Assembly (NCBI GenBank): GCA_017084465.1
Contig: CP070896.1
Coordinates: 3,895,501-3,959,500, forward strand
Source: Lacrimispora xylanisolvens
GTDB taxonomy: Bacteria; Bacillota; Clostridia; Lachnospirales; Lachnospiraceae
Length of the DNA stretch: 64,000 bases
Reading direction: 5' to 3'
The position numbers and the translations under genes are program-made. The stretch's first letter is position 1. Each line of letters begins with the position of its first letter. This document shows, in pieces, positions 18,449-27,953 of this stretch. Under the pieces are notes generated by a model, which saw only the letters and a program-made list of their open reading frames with translations, was not told where the DNA came from and ran no database searches.

Positions 18449-19804
18449 ATGGAAACGGAGAACAGCAACCGGAATATATTGGACGCAAGGAAAAGTTCCA
18501 TTGTTGTAAAAGACGGGTGCAGCGGCATGGGGGGCGGAATTTCATGTGACAGCAACAGTGTATCCGGTTCCGTGTCCCAGCGGGCCTGTGTATACTGCGG
18601 AGCCAGAGTTGTTTTAAATCCCATTACCGATGCCTGGCATATTGTACATGGTCCCATCGGATGTTCCAGCTATACATGGGATATCAGGGGATCTTTAACC
18701 AGTGGGGAGGATATTTACAGAAACAGCTTTTCCACGGATTTGCAGGAAACAGATATTATATTTGGAGGAATCAGAAAGCTTGAGGCAGCAGTCGATGAGC
18801 TGATGGAGAAAGAAGACAATGTGAAGCTGATCTTTATCTATGCCACCTGTATTGTTGGTGTAATCGGAGACGATGTGGAAGCCTTGTGCAAGATGAAATC
18901 AGAGCAGTATCACATTCCAGTGATTCCGGTAAAGTCTCCCGGTTTTTCCGGGAATAAATCCACCGGCTATCGGATGGCATGTGATGCAATTATGAATGTG
19001 CTTCTGCCCCATAAAAGTGAAGAGAAGAGAACTGCCATTAACATATTAGGGGATTTTAATCTGGCAGGGGAAATGTGGATTATCAAGAATTATTTTAAGG
19101 AAATCGGCATTGATGTGATCTCAGGTTTTACCGGTGATACCTGCTATGAGGATATGATTGAAGCGCCGAAGGCTGCTTTAAATATAGTCCAGTGTGCAGG
19201 TTCCAGCACCTATCTGGCAAACCGTATGGAAGAGGAATTTGGAATTCCCTTTATCAAGGTCAGTTTTTGGAATCGAAGACACCACCAATTCCTTAATCAG
19301 GACGGCGGAAGCACTTCAAAATGAACTGGCAAGAAGAAAAGCAGTGGAATTTTGCAGGAGGAAGGCGGAAGAGCTGGATAATTTCTTAGGCCGTTACCGG
19401 AAAAACCTGGAGGGGAAAAAGGCTGCTATCTACGTAGGCGGTGGATTTAAAGCGATCTCCCTTATACGTCAGTTTCAGGCAATGGGGATGGAAACGGTGG
19501 TGGTCGGAACCCAGACAGGGAAAAAAGAAGATTATGAAGTGATTGAGAGTCTGGTGAAATCCGATACTGTAATTTTAGACGATGCCAATCCGGCAGAGTT
19601 GGAAACCTTTATGAAAGAAAAGGGAGCGGATATTCTGGTAGGAGGTGTGAAGGAAAGACCTCTTGCCTATAAGCTGGGAATTGCATTCTGTGATCACAAT
19701 CATGAGAGAAAGTTTCCTTTAGCCGGTTTTGAAGGGGGGTGGTCAATTTCACCATGGAAATCAATAAAAGCATAAACAGTCCGGTATGGGGCTATATCAG
19801 CTGA
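18449..19804 (+). CDS. nifE: FeMo-cofactor scaffold subunit NifE (two frameshifts)
   Basis: NifD paralogue; with NifN forms the scaffold on which the NifB-cofactor is matured with Mo and homocitrate. Typical sequence ACVYCGARVVLNPITDAWHI, HGPIGCSSYTWDIRGS and YATCIVGVIGDD. Break 1: extra T in T5 19264-19268 (removal gives KVSFGIEDTTNSLIRTAEAL). Break 2: the G6 run 19734-19739 is off by +1 or -2; correction restores VVNFTMEINKSINSPVWGY and a stop at 19802-19804. ATG 18449 chosen because AAGGAG is 7 nt upstream. Confidence 0.92.
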
Positions 19805-19822
19805 CAGAAAGGCGGAATGACG

Positions 19823-22456
19823 ATGAAGAGTGAAGTAAAACCTCTGGTGAATCTAAATATCAATCCCTGTAAAATGTGTATGCCCATGGGAAGTGCAACG
19901 GCATTCTACGGTCTGAAGAACTGCATGACCATCCTTCATGGTTCACAGGGGTGTGCTACCTACATCCGGCGTCATATGGCGACTCACTACAATGAACCGG
20001 TGGATATTGCTTCCTCCTCCCTGACTGAGCAGGGAACAGTCTATGGCGGCAGTGAAAATTTAAAAAAGGATTAAAAAATTTAATTGAGCTTTACCACCCT
20101 GAAATTATCGGTGTCATGACAACATGCCTGGCAGAAACCATAGGAGAGGATGTTCCGGGGATCTTGCAGTCTTTTCTGGAAGAAAATCCAGGGTATGAGG
20201 ACATTACGCTGATTCCCTGCCATTCTCCCGGATATGGTGGAAGCCAGTATGAGGGGTATTTCGCAGCTCTTTCTGCCATTGTCTCTTCCATTAAGATGGA
20301 GACAGAAAAGAATCATCTGGTAAATGTAATCACGGCACCCATAAGCCCGGCAGATACCAGATATTTAAAAAGGATGTTCTCCCTCTTTGGAATTGATGCC
20401 GTTCTCCTACCTGACTTATCCGATAATTTAGACGGAGCCCACGACCCCAGTTACAACCGCCTTCCTCATGAGGGAACGGATCTGGCACAGTTAAAGAAGA
20501 TGGGTGGAGCAAAATTTACATTAGAACTGACCGCATTTCACCATAAGAATTCTGTTGGCGAATATTTATCTGAAACATATGGAGTTCCTTACGAGCGGCT
20601 GCCCCTGCCAGTGGGATTAAGGGATACGGATGCATTTTTAAATACACTGTCCCGTATTTCCGGTAAAGAAATCCCTGATGAATTAAAGAAAGAGAGAGAG
20701 GGCGCTATTTAGATGCCATGATTGATTCTCATAAATACCATTCTTCAGGAAGAGCGGCTGTATTCGGGGAACCGGATCTGGTATACTCCACCGTGCGCAT
20801 GATGTGTGAATGCGGAGTCATGCCAGTAGTCTGTGCAGCGGGATCGGCAAGTCCGGAACTTGACGGACTGATCAGACCGGAGATTTCTGAACTTGCCGGT
20901 CTGTACCTGGTAGATGAGTATAAAATTGCAGATAAAGCGGATTTTAAGGATATTGAGGAGATGATTGTTACCTATAAGGCCAATATCCTTGCAGGCAGTT
21001 CTGACGGAAGGCGTATTGCAGAAGATTTACACCTTCCCCCTGGTTCGAAGAGGATTTCCCATACATGATCATGTAGGGGGACAGCGGCTTAAAATGCTGG
21101 GTTATGAGGGATCGGTGGAATATATGGATGAGATCGCAAATCAGCTGATCGACACGGTTGAAACTACCTTTCGGGAGACTTTATATGATACATATTATAA
21201 AGATACAGCCATTGATCAGAAAAAGGAACCACAATCTGCGGAAGAGATCATGAAGCGCAAGACAAAGGAGCACCCCTGCTATAATTGCCAGGCTCATCAG
21301 TTCGCCAGAATCCATCTTCCGGTAGCGCCTGCCTGCAACGTTCAGTGCGGCTACTGTGTAAGAAAATTTGACTGCCCCAATGAAAGCCGTCCGGGAGTCA
21401 CTTCTTCTATTCTGACGCCTGAGGAAGCACTTAACCGCTATCTGTCAGTGAAGGAGAAAATGCCCAACTTAACCGTAGTGGGGATAGCAGGACCAGGGGA
21501 AGCCCTGGAAAACTGGGAGAATGTAAGAAAGGTATTTGAACTCATAAGAGAACAGGACCCCGAAGTAACCTTCTGTCTTTCCACCAATGGACTGAAGCTT
21601 CCCCAATATGCGCTGGAACTAAAGGAACTGGGCGTTTCCCATGTAACCGTAACCATGAATGCGGTGGATCCCCATATCAGCGGACAGATGTACCAGTATA
21701 TCCGGTATATGGGCAGGGAATACACCGGTGACGCAGCAGGAGCTCTTATGGTAGCAAACCAGATTGCGGGAATCAGGCAGTTAATTGCCAATGGAATATT
21801 GGTAAAAGTTAATATTGTGACAGTGAAGGGAATCAATGACAGCCATGTGCCAGAGGTTGTAAAGACTGTCAAATCACTGGGATGCTTTATTACTAATATT
21901 ATGCAGATGATTCCGGTAAAGGGCAGCGCGCTGGAACATGTGGAGCCGGTTTCAAACAAACAGTTAAATGAGATCAGAAAGCAGTGTGAAGAGATCATGC
22001 CCCAGATGTATCACTGTCAGCACTGCCGGGCAGATGCAGTTGGAACCCTGACCGATGATAAATCCATACAGTTAAAGGGGTTTGTGGCGGAGGAAAGGCC
22101 TGTTATCGTTCCTGTTTCAAAAAACCTCCGTTTTGCAGTAGCTTCCAAAAGCGGTGTGGTAGTTGATACCCACTTTGGTCATGCAAAGGAATTTTATCTG
22201 TATGACTACCGTAACGGGGAAGTCCGGTTCGCAGGAAAACGAAATGTGGAGCAGTACTGTCAGGGGGGAAGAAGAATGCGGGGAAAAAGAGGATAAAATA
22301 GAACGGATTATAGCTGCTCTAAATGGCTGCAGCGGAGTCATTGCCATGCGTATCGGTATGGAACCAGCCAAAAAGCTGACAAAACTGGGGATTAAGCCGG
22401 TGAATACCTATGACATGATTGAAGATGCAGTAAAAAAAGCGGCGGAAGCCATGTAA
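19823..22456 (+). CDS. nifN-B: NifN-NifB fusion protein (four frameshifts)
   Basis: N-terminal half is NifN (INPCKMCMPMGSATAFYGL, GSQGCATYIRRH, MTTCLAETIGED), the partner of NifE. C-terminal half is NifB, a radical SAM enzyme building the 8Fe-9S-C NifB-cofactor, with C-N-V-Q-C-G-Y-C (CxxxCxxC) and a C-terminal NifX/NafY-like domain (FAVASKSGVVVDTHFGHA). No stop separates the halves once indels are corrected: missing A in A6 20062-20067; off-by-one or two near 20691-20702; extra C in C5 21036-21040; extra G in G6 22263-22268. Fusion of nifN and nifB is known in Clostridium pasteurianum. ATG 19823 fits the ribosome site best. Confidence 0.92.
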
Positions 22457-22469
22457 GAGGAGGAGAAAG

Positions 22470-22778
22470 ATGGTACAGCCAAAATATCATGTATTTATCT
22501 GCACAAGCTGCAGAATCAACGGGACACAAAAAGGGATGTGTTACCAGAAGGGCGCGGTTGACTTAATCCAGTCTTTTATGCAGGAGATTGAAGACAGGGA
22601 TCTATCCGGAGAGGTAGTTATAAACAATACCGGGTGCTTTGGAATCTGTGATAAAGGTCCTGTTGTTGTGGTTTATCCGGAAGGAGTCTGGTATGGCAAT
22701 GTATCAGAGGATGATGTGGAACGCATATTTGATGAGCATTTTGAAGGAGGAAATCCAGTTGGTGATTTAATGATTTAA
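22470..22778 (+). CDS. 2Fe-2S thioredoxin-like ferredoxin
   Basis: Protein of 102 aa with cysteines at 11, 14, 24, 56 and 60, the pattern of the Clostridium pasteurianum 2Fe-2S ferredoxin, which is known to interact with the MoFe protein. Sequence FICTSCRINGTQKGMC and NTGCFGICDKGPVVVVYPE. Likely an electron carrier or maturation factor for nitrogenase; its position inside the nif operon supports this. Ribosome site GAGGAGG upstream. Confidence 0.92.
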   Translation: MVQPKYHVFICTSCRINGTQKGMCYQKGAVDLIQSFMQEIEDRDLSGEVVINNTGCFGICDKGPVVVVYPEGVWYGNVSEDDVERIFDEHFEGGNPVGDLMI

Positions 22779-22826
22779 TACCTGTAATGTTGCGGAAGAA
22801 AGCACAGGAAAAAGGAGGGGCTGCTG

Positions 22827-23810
22827 TTGATTAAAATCATTGATGCCACACTGACGATGCTGGAGGAATATCCGTTAAAAAAGGAGCTGGTGTACGAATT
22901 TGCCCGGACATTAGAGAGTCTTTGCATATGGGGAGCCGTGTTAACACCAAGAGTTTATCAGCTGATGCAGGGGGATTTGCCTCAGGGAATCACCTGGTAT
23001 ATGGAACTTCCCAGTCCATCGGAAAGCGTTAAATATCCCGGGATTCATTTCTTTTTTTCCTCTTTTTGCGATGGTACAGGAAAGTTTATACGTAATATAC
23101 AAGTCAATGATGTGTCAGAGTTAAGGGGGCTGGAATGTGCCAGGCCAGATAACCGGTTAAGGCTTACGGGGCTGGACGATTTACTGATTTATGAAAGCCG
23201 TGATATTTATGAGCGGGGGATGAAGCTGTTAATCCAGGCGTCTCCCATCCTGTATCCGGAAAACTCCTGCTATTGTGCTTCTGCCATTGCGGCGGATTAT
23301 TTACAAAATCACCATAACGGAACGGTGATGACTACCTTTACCGGGATCGGAAACAAGGCGGCAACGGAACAGGTCATTCTTGCCATGAGGGTGGTGGAAC
23401 GTTATAAACCAAACAACAGCTTTGAGAAACTGGCCAACTTGCGGGATATCTTTGAAGCCATGACTAACACACAGATACTGGGTCATACCCCTGTTATTGG
23501 AAGAAAGATCTTTTATATCGAATCTGGTCTGCACGTGGATGGAGTTTTGAAAAAGCCATCTAATTATGAATCCTTTCCTCCCGAGCTTGTGGGAGCATCA
23601 AGAAAGGTGATCCTGGGAAAACATTCGGGGGGAACATCCATTCGGTATAAGCTGAAGCAGTACCAGATGGAAGACTGTTATCCGGTGGAGCATCTTTTAG
23701 AAATGGTAAAGCGTCTCAGTATTAAAAAGGGCGGGGAAGTAACTGATGAAGAGTTTTTAACAATGATGAGTGAGTGTGATAAGTATGAAAAGGCGAATCA
23801 AAATAGTTGA
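22827..23810 (+). CDS. nifV-omega: Homocitrate synthase omega subunit
   Basis: In clostridia NifV is split into two proteins that together make homocitrate, the organic ligand of FeMo-cofactor. This is the omega chain, corresponding to the C-terminal part of the HMGL-like barrel and the following domain (FTGIGNKAATEQVILAM, ESGLHVDGVLKKPSNYESFPPELVG, LGKHSGGTSIRYKL). Starts with TTG, 7 nt after AAGGAGGGG. 327 aa. Overlaps nifV-alpha by 26 bp. Confidence 0.9.
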   Translation: MIKIIDATLTMLEEYPLKKELVYEFARTLESLCIWGAVLTPRVYQLMQGDLPQGITWYMELPSPSESVKYPGIHFFFSSFCDGTGKFIRNIQVNDVSELRGLECARPDNRLRLTGLDDLLIYESRDIYERGMKLLIQASPILYPENSCYCASAIAADYLQNHHNGTVMTTFTGIGNKAATEQVILAMRVVERYKPNNSFEKLANLRDIFEAMTNTQILGHTPVIGRKIFYIESGLHVDGVLKKPSNYESFPPELVGASRKVILGKHSGGTSIRYKLKQYQMEDCYPVEHLLEMVKRLSIKKGGEVTDEEFLTMMSECDKYEKANQNS

Positions 23811-24612
23811 TACCACTCTTCGGGATGGCGAACAGTGTCCGGGTGTTGTATTCTCTCCTTCTGATAAAGTGCGTCTGGCTTTGTTTTTAGACAGCATCGG
23901 TGTTTCTGAAATCGAGGCAGGGATTTACGATGTGGGTACAGAGGGCGTCCATTATATCAGCGAAATTATGAAAAAGAAGAAACAGGCAGCTGTCTCTCTG
24001 TGGTCTAAATTAAACCCTGAAAATGTGGAAGAGTCAGCCAGACAAAAGCCGGATTTAATTCATATCGGCACTCCTGTATCTTATGCGCAGATTTATAATA
24101 AATTGGGGAAAAATAAGAAATGGATTGAGAATTCCCTTCAGGAATGTATAGAAGTCGCCAGGAACTATAACATTCCCATTACGGTAGGTCTGGAAGATGC
24201 GTCAAGGGCAGATGTGGCTTTCCTTGTATCTTTAATTCGTCTGATGCGGCAAAAGGGAGTGGAGACCATTCGCCTTGCGGATACGGTTGGGGTGCTGTTT
24301 CCCAGACGGGCAGGGGAGCTGGTGCGGGAAATAAAGCAGACAGGAATTATGATCGAGGTTCATGAACATAATGACTTTGGAATGGCAGTGGCCAATTCCA
24401 TGGTTATGGCGCTTTCCGGGGCTGATATGGTAGATGGGACACTGCTTGGAATCGGAGAGCGTGCCGGTAACTGCAACCTTTACGAATTTGTCCATAGTGC
24501 AGCCCGTAAGTTTGATTTAAATGTAAGCAGTGCAGATATTAGAAAAGGGGAAAATCTCTTAAAATCCATATTGAATGGAGGGAAGAAGAATGATTCGGAA
24601 GATCAAATTTGA
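23785..24612 (+). CDS. nifV-alpha: Homocitrate synthase alpha subunit
   Basis: Catalytic chain with the HMGL/isopropylmalate-synthase barrel: IVDTTLRDGEQCPGVVFSP near the N-terminus (catalytic Arg-Asp) and metal-binding HEHNDFGMAVANS. Condenses acetyl-CoA with 2-oxoglutarate. I chose ATG 23785; GTG codons at 23770 and 23776 are possible alternatives. Its 3' end overlaps the next gene by 23 bp. Confidence 0.92.
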   Translation: MKRRIKIVDTTLRDGEQCPGVVFSPSDKVRLALFLDSIGVSEIEAGIYDVGTEGVHYISEIMKKKKQAAVSLWSKLNPENVEESARQKPDLIHIGTPVSYAQIYNKLGKNKKWIENSLQECIEVARNYNIPITVGLEDASRADVAFLVSLIRLMRQKGVETIRLADTVGVLFPRRAGELVREIKQTGIMIEVHEHNDFGMAVANSMVMALSGADMVDGTLLGIGERAGNCNLYEFVHSAARKFDLNVSSADIRKGENLLKSILNGGKKNDSEDQI

Positions 24613-25980
24613 AGATGGCAGAAAATGGCGGAAGGAATATTAAATCTCTGCCGGGTTCTCTCCTGTGAGGGGCAGGTAATGGTAAATGGAGTTTACAGTT
24701 TTGCTGCCTCTGAGGTAGCCGGAAAGCTTGAGGGAACAGATTTGTTTTTTAACCAGGGAATCCGTCTGGCAGCCGCAGCCATTGGTGAAATCAATCAGGC
24801 AGCAGGTTGCGGAACCGGGGAGTCCGCCCGTCTGGCAGCCCAGCTTCTGGCTTACTGTGAAAGGAAATCCGCATCTGGAATCAGTCCGGTACTTCTTGCC
24901 AGGGAACTAAAAGCCGCAGCATCAGCGTTGGAAGAATTTGTTGGTAAAAATGCAATTCCCCTGCCAGACATAAACACAGATTTAATAGAAGGAATCACCA
25001 AAGACCAGAAGACTGCTCAAATGATTGTGGAAGGATCAGAGGCTGGGGAACTGGTTGTAAAAGAATCCATGTCCGGGGAAACCAGTTTTGAAATAATAAA
25101 AGGAATGCGTCTTGATGGAGGTTTGACAGTGGGAGCGGAAGGAACGGTCTGGGATTCCCTTGTTCTGATTGTAAAAACCCCCATCACTTCCTTCTCAAGC
25201 ATCTATCCCCTTCTTCAAAAGACCGGACAGCAGAATTTATTTATTCTGGCTGACGGAATAGAGGGGGAGGCCCTGACTCTTTTAAGTGCAAATGTAAAAC
25301 AGAACCGAATTCATGTAAGAGCCATGAAGGCGCCGGGAATTGGCAGGAGAAAAGAGGACCTTTTTGAGGACGCTGCGGCGTATACAGATACCATGGTTTT
25401 TGACGGTATTTATCCTTGTCAGATGGAAGAAATTTCACCGGCCATGCTGGGGCGGGTAAAAGCAGTGACAGCTGCCGGTTCTTATACAATTATAAAAGGA
25501 AATGCGGATAACAACCGGATATGCAGGCGGATTGATGGAATTAAAGAGCGGATAGGGGATCCTAAAACCAATTATTACGATAAGCAGATGCTGCGGGGCA
25601 GAATTGCAGGATTAATGGGGTGTGCGCCAGTCATCTACGCGGGTGGATATACCACGGTTCAGGCGAAGGAGGAAAAACGGAGAATTGAGTCTGCATTAGC
25701 CTATTATCAGACTGTAAAGCAGTTTGGAGTACTGAAAAAAGATGATTTAATCAATTTTCAAGCCGGATCAGAAGCAGAAAAGTTCCTGACTGAATCCATG
25801 AAGAAATGTTTTCAGAATGAGGAAATCAGTGCATACCTGATGATTCTCATGATTCAAAAGATCTGTGGGCTGATTGTCATGTGGCTGACAACCGGAGCGG
25901 TCATGGTGAGTACCGGATATGACAGAGAAGATTTAGAACTGATAAAAAGCGGAGTGGATATAGAAAGGTTAAGGAGCTGA
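24590..25980 (+). CDS. Degenerate GroEL-like (chaperonin family) protein in the nif operon (one frameshift)
   Basis: About 463 aa against ~540 for GroEL, aligning over all three domains by eye. The apical segment LFILADGIEGEALTLL ... VRAMKAPGIGRRKEDLFEDA matches GroEL LLIIAEDVEGEALATL ... VAVKAPGFGDRRKAMLEDI. NYYDKQMLRGRIAGLMG and KEEKRRIESAL match the intermediate region, and GYDREDLELIKSGV the C-terminus. ATPase residues look lost: the GDGTTT loop is GCGTGES (Asp87 to Cys), Asp398 maps to Ser, and the AGGG motif is absent. One A is missing in A4 24622-24625; correcting it joins MIRKIKFEDGRK to the rest, with start ATG 24590 behind a GGAGGG site. Cytosolic; a holdase or assembly scaffold for nitrogenase is inference. 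Confidence 0.82.
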
Positions 25981-25981
25981 T

Positions 25982-26272
25982 ATGAACATCAGAAAAGTAA
26001 AGCTGAAGCCTGGATTTGCATTAATGGAACTGGGAGGGGAATTCTGTATTTTCGATGAAAGAGACAGTCAGAATGGTTCCTTAGACGGTCTGCCATCGGT
26101 AAATGAGATCTGCATCTTCTTATGGAACAGCCTGGAGAGGGGAGCGGGGGTGGAGGAATTAATCACTCTGTTATCTGAGGAAAAAAACATTGATGAAGAA
26201 GATGCAAGGCTTGAGCTGGAGGAGTTTCTTGCAAAACTGATCCATGGTAATGTGGTTGAAATTAATGGGTAA
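25982..26272 (+). CDS. PqqD-like small protein
   Basis: A 96-aa protein with the PqqD-type layout: an N-terminal beta hairpin (GFALMELGGEFCIFDER), then NEICIFLWNSLERGAGVEELITLL and an acidic helix EEDARLELEEFLAKL. PqqD-like domains bind peptide substrates for radical SAM enzymes. No precursor peptide is visible here, and the only radical SAM protein in the operon is NifB. Starts one base after the GroEL-like gene, so it is co-translated with it. Confidence 0.75.
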   Translation: MNIRKVKLKPGFALMELGGEFCIFDERDSQNGSLDGLPSVNEICIFLWNSLERGAGVEELITLLSEEKNIDEEDARLELEEFLAKLIHGNVVEING

Positions 26273-26287
26273 AGGAGGAGCAGGCAG

Positions 26288-26900
26288 GTGGAAAAAATAG
26301 CGGTGATCAGCAAAGATCAGGAACTGGTTCCTTTTTTGTATTGCAACCTGGTGGAAATTTTTGAAAAGAAGGGGGAACAGTGGCAGGCGGTGCATACCGC
26401 TTCCTTTTCTCCCATAACAGGAAATACAATTGAAAAGCTGAGAAAAGAAACAGAAGCAATCATGTCTCTCGCGAAAGATGCAAAAGCAGTTTTATGCAGA
26501 GAGCTTTCAGGAATCCCATTTTCCGTATTCAACCAAAAAGGTTATTGCATCTTTTGTTCAGAAAAAGCGGACCAGGACACTTTAGACGGAATGATAAAGG
26601 ATATAGAAGAAAGTGATGAAAAACGAAGAAGGAAAGAAGAGATGATTCACAATGCCGGACCTGTGGAAACGCAGATACCTGGAATCTACTTTCTGGATTT
26701 GGTGCAGCTTCAAACGGAGTGCCCGGAGGTATCATCCAAAAAAGGCACTTTTGCCCTTCCTTTCCAATACTCCATTTCTCGAATTACAGCTTGTCTGTGC
26801 CCACATTCCCCCATGGCTTGAAACAGACGGTTCCTATGAAAAAAAAGTGGGTAATGGAAATGGGAAAGTACATATAACCATAACCAGAAAACAGTGTTAG
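26288..26900 (+). CDS. AnfO-like nitrogenase accessory protein (one frameshift)
   Basis: About 204 aa after correction. KIAVISKDQELVPFLYCNLVEIFEKKGEQWQAV, AVLCRELSGIPFSVFNQKGYCIFC and the C-terminal LLPFLSNTPFLELQLVCAHIPPWLE resemble the AnfO family of Fe-only nitrogenase accessory proteins, whose exact activity is unknown. Extra A in A6 26738-26743; removal joins VSSKKALLPFLSNTPF. GTG start with AAAGGAGG upstream. Unusual because the only nitrogenase here is of Mo type. Confidence 0.78.
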
Positions 26901-26914
26901 CAGGAGGTGGAAAA

Positions 26915-27902
26915 ATGCAAAATTATATGGTTTTAGACTCTGGGACACTTCAGACTCCTTATGGAATTCTGGGGGGAGTAGATTCCTTTCTCTGTCATCC
27001 AACCGGTGAGTTATCAGGAGTAACCCTGTCGGAAAAAAATATGATTGTTACCCAGGCAGGAGAATTGGTTCCGGCTTATACGGAAAACGGCAGAAGAAAA
27101 AAGAAGCCGTCTGTAGAATTTGACAAGCAGGGAATGGTGGTTAGTGTGGCGTTAGAAGAGCAGCAGGAGGTTCTTACTCCCATTGGAGAACTTCCGGTTG
27201 AACTGATTAAGTTTTACCCCACTGGAGAGCTTCACCGGATATTTATCCTGGATGGACAGATAAGCGGTTTCTGGACAGAGGAAGATGAACGGGAGCTTAA
27301 CATTTCCCTGACCTTTGATCTTGGTTTTACGGAATTTCAGGCAATGATTAATGGTCTTTGTTTTTACAAAAGCGGAGATATAAAAAGTATTACACTTTTT
27401 CCGGGGGGAAAGGACTGCCATACAGACTCCCATTGGAATGGTGGAAACCAAGGTGGGACTTTCCTTATATGAGTCGGGAAACTTAAAATCAGTAGAACCG
27501 GCAGAGCCTGTCCTGGTATCTACTCCCATTGGTAAAATAGCCGCTTACGATCCGGATCAGATCGGAATCAATGCTGACAGCAATTCTCTTTCGTTTACGG
27601 AAAGCGGAGAGATAAAAGGTCTCATCACCTGTGATTACTCCATCTATGTTCAAACTGAGGATGGAGTGATGAGAAAGTATTCTCCCCACATAAAGCCCCA
27701 TCCTCTCTATGATGAGGTACTCACTGTATCCGGGATTAAAGTGGAGTTTTTTCCTGAATCGGGAGAAGTGTTGATTGAAAATGACAGATATGACCTGGAA
27801 TCCTGCGGATTTACCATAGAACCGTTTGCACGGCCCGGAATGCACTGCAGCCCTTCTGACTGCGCAAACTGTTCCCTGTGCAACAAAGCAATGAGGGAAT
27901 AA
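26915..27902 (+). CDS. Repeat protein of unknown function with C-terminal Cys cluster (one frameshift)
   Basis: About 328 aa after removing one G from G6 27403-27408. I do not recognise a named family. It is built of beta-rich repeats alternating TP(I/Y)G units (positions near TPYGILGG, TPIGELPVE, TPIGMVETK, TPIGKIAAY) with (Y/F)xx(S/T)G(E/D/N)(L/I)K-type units (HPTGELSGV, YPTGELHRI, YKSGDIKSI, YESGNLKSV, FTESGEIKGL), somewhat like MORN or YwqK repeats. The C-terminus holds C-x5-C-x2-C-x2-C (MHCSPSDCANCSLCNKAMRE), a likely metal or Fe-S site. No signal peptide. Last gene of the nif operon; ATG 26915 behind AGGAGGT. Confidence 0.8.
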
Positions 27903-27947
27903 AGAACGAAACTGCCAAGGCTGAATCCCTTGGCAGTTTTGTTCTTT
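27901..27947. terminator. Long bidirectional terminator ending the nif operon and cstA
   Basis: Arms 27901-27920 (AAAGAACGAAACTGCCAAGG) and 27928-27947 pair over 20 bp with one mismatch/wobble; T-rich on both strands. It overlaps the last stop codon of the nif operon. Confidence 0.9.
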
Positions 27948-27953
27948 GAATGC

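Noticed and set aside
20062-20712. Separate short nifN fragments as pseudogenes or programmed frameshifts
   Set aside because: Each break is a homopolymer or short-repeat indel and the conserved sequence resumes at once in another frame; no slippery-site plus pseudoknot layout was seen.
26288-26900. Evidence for an Fe-only nitrogenase from the AnfO-like gene
   Set aside because: No anfG/vnfG delta subunit, NifD/NifK are of Mo type, and molybdate transport genes are adjacent.
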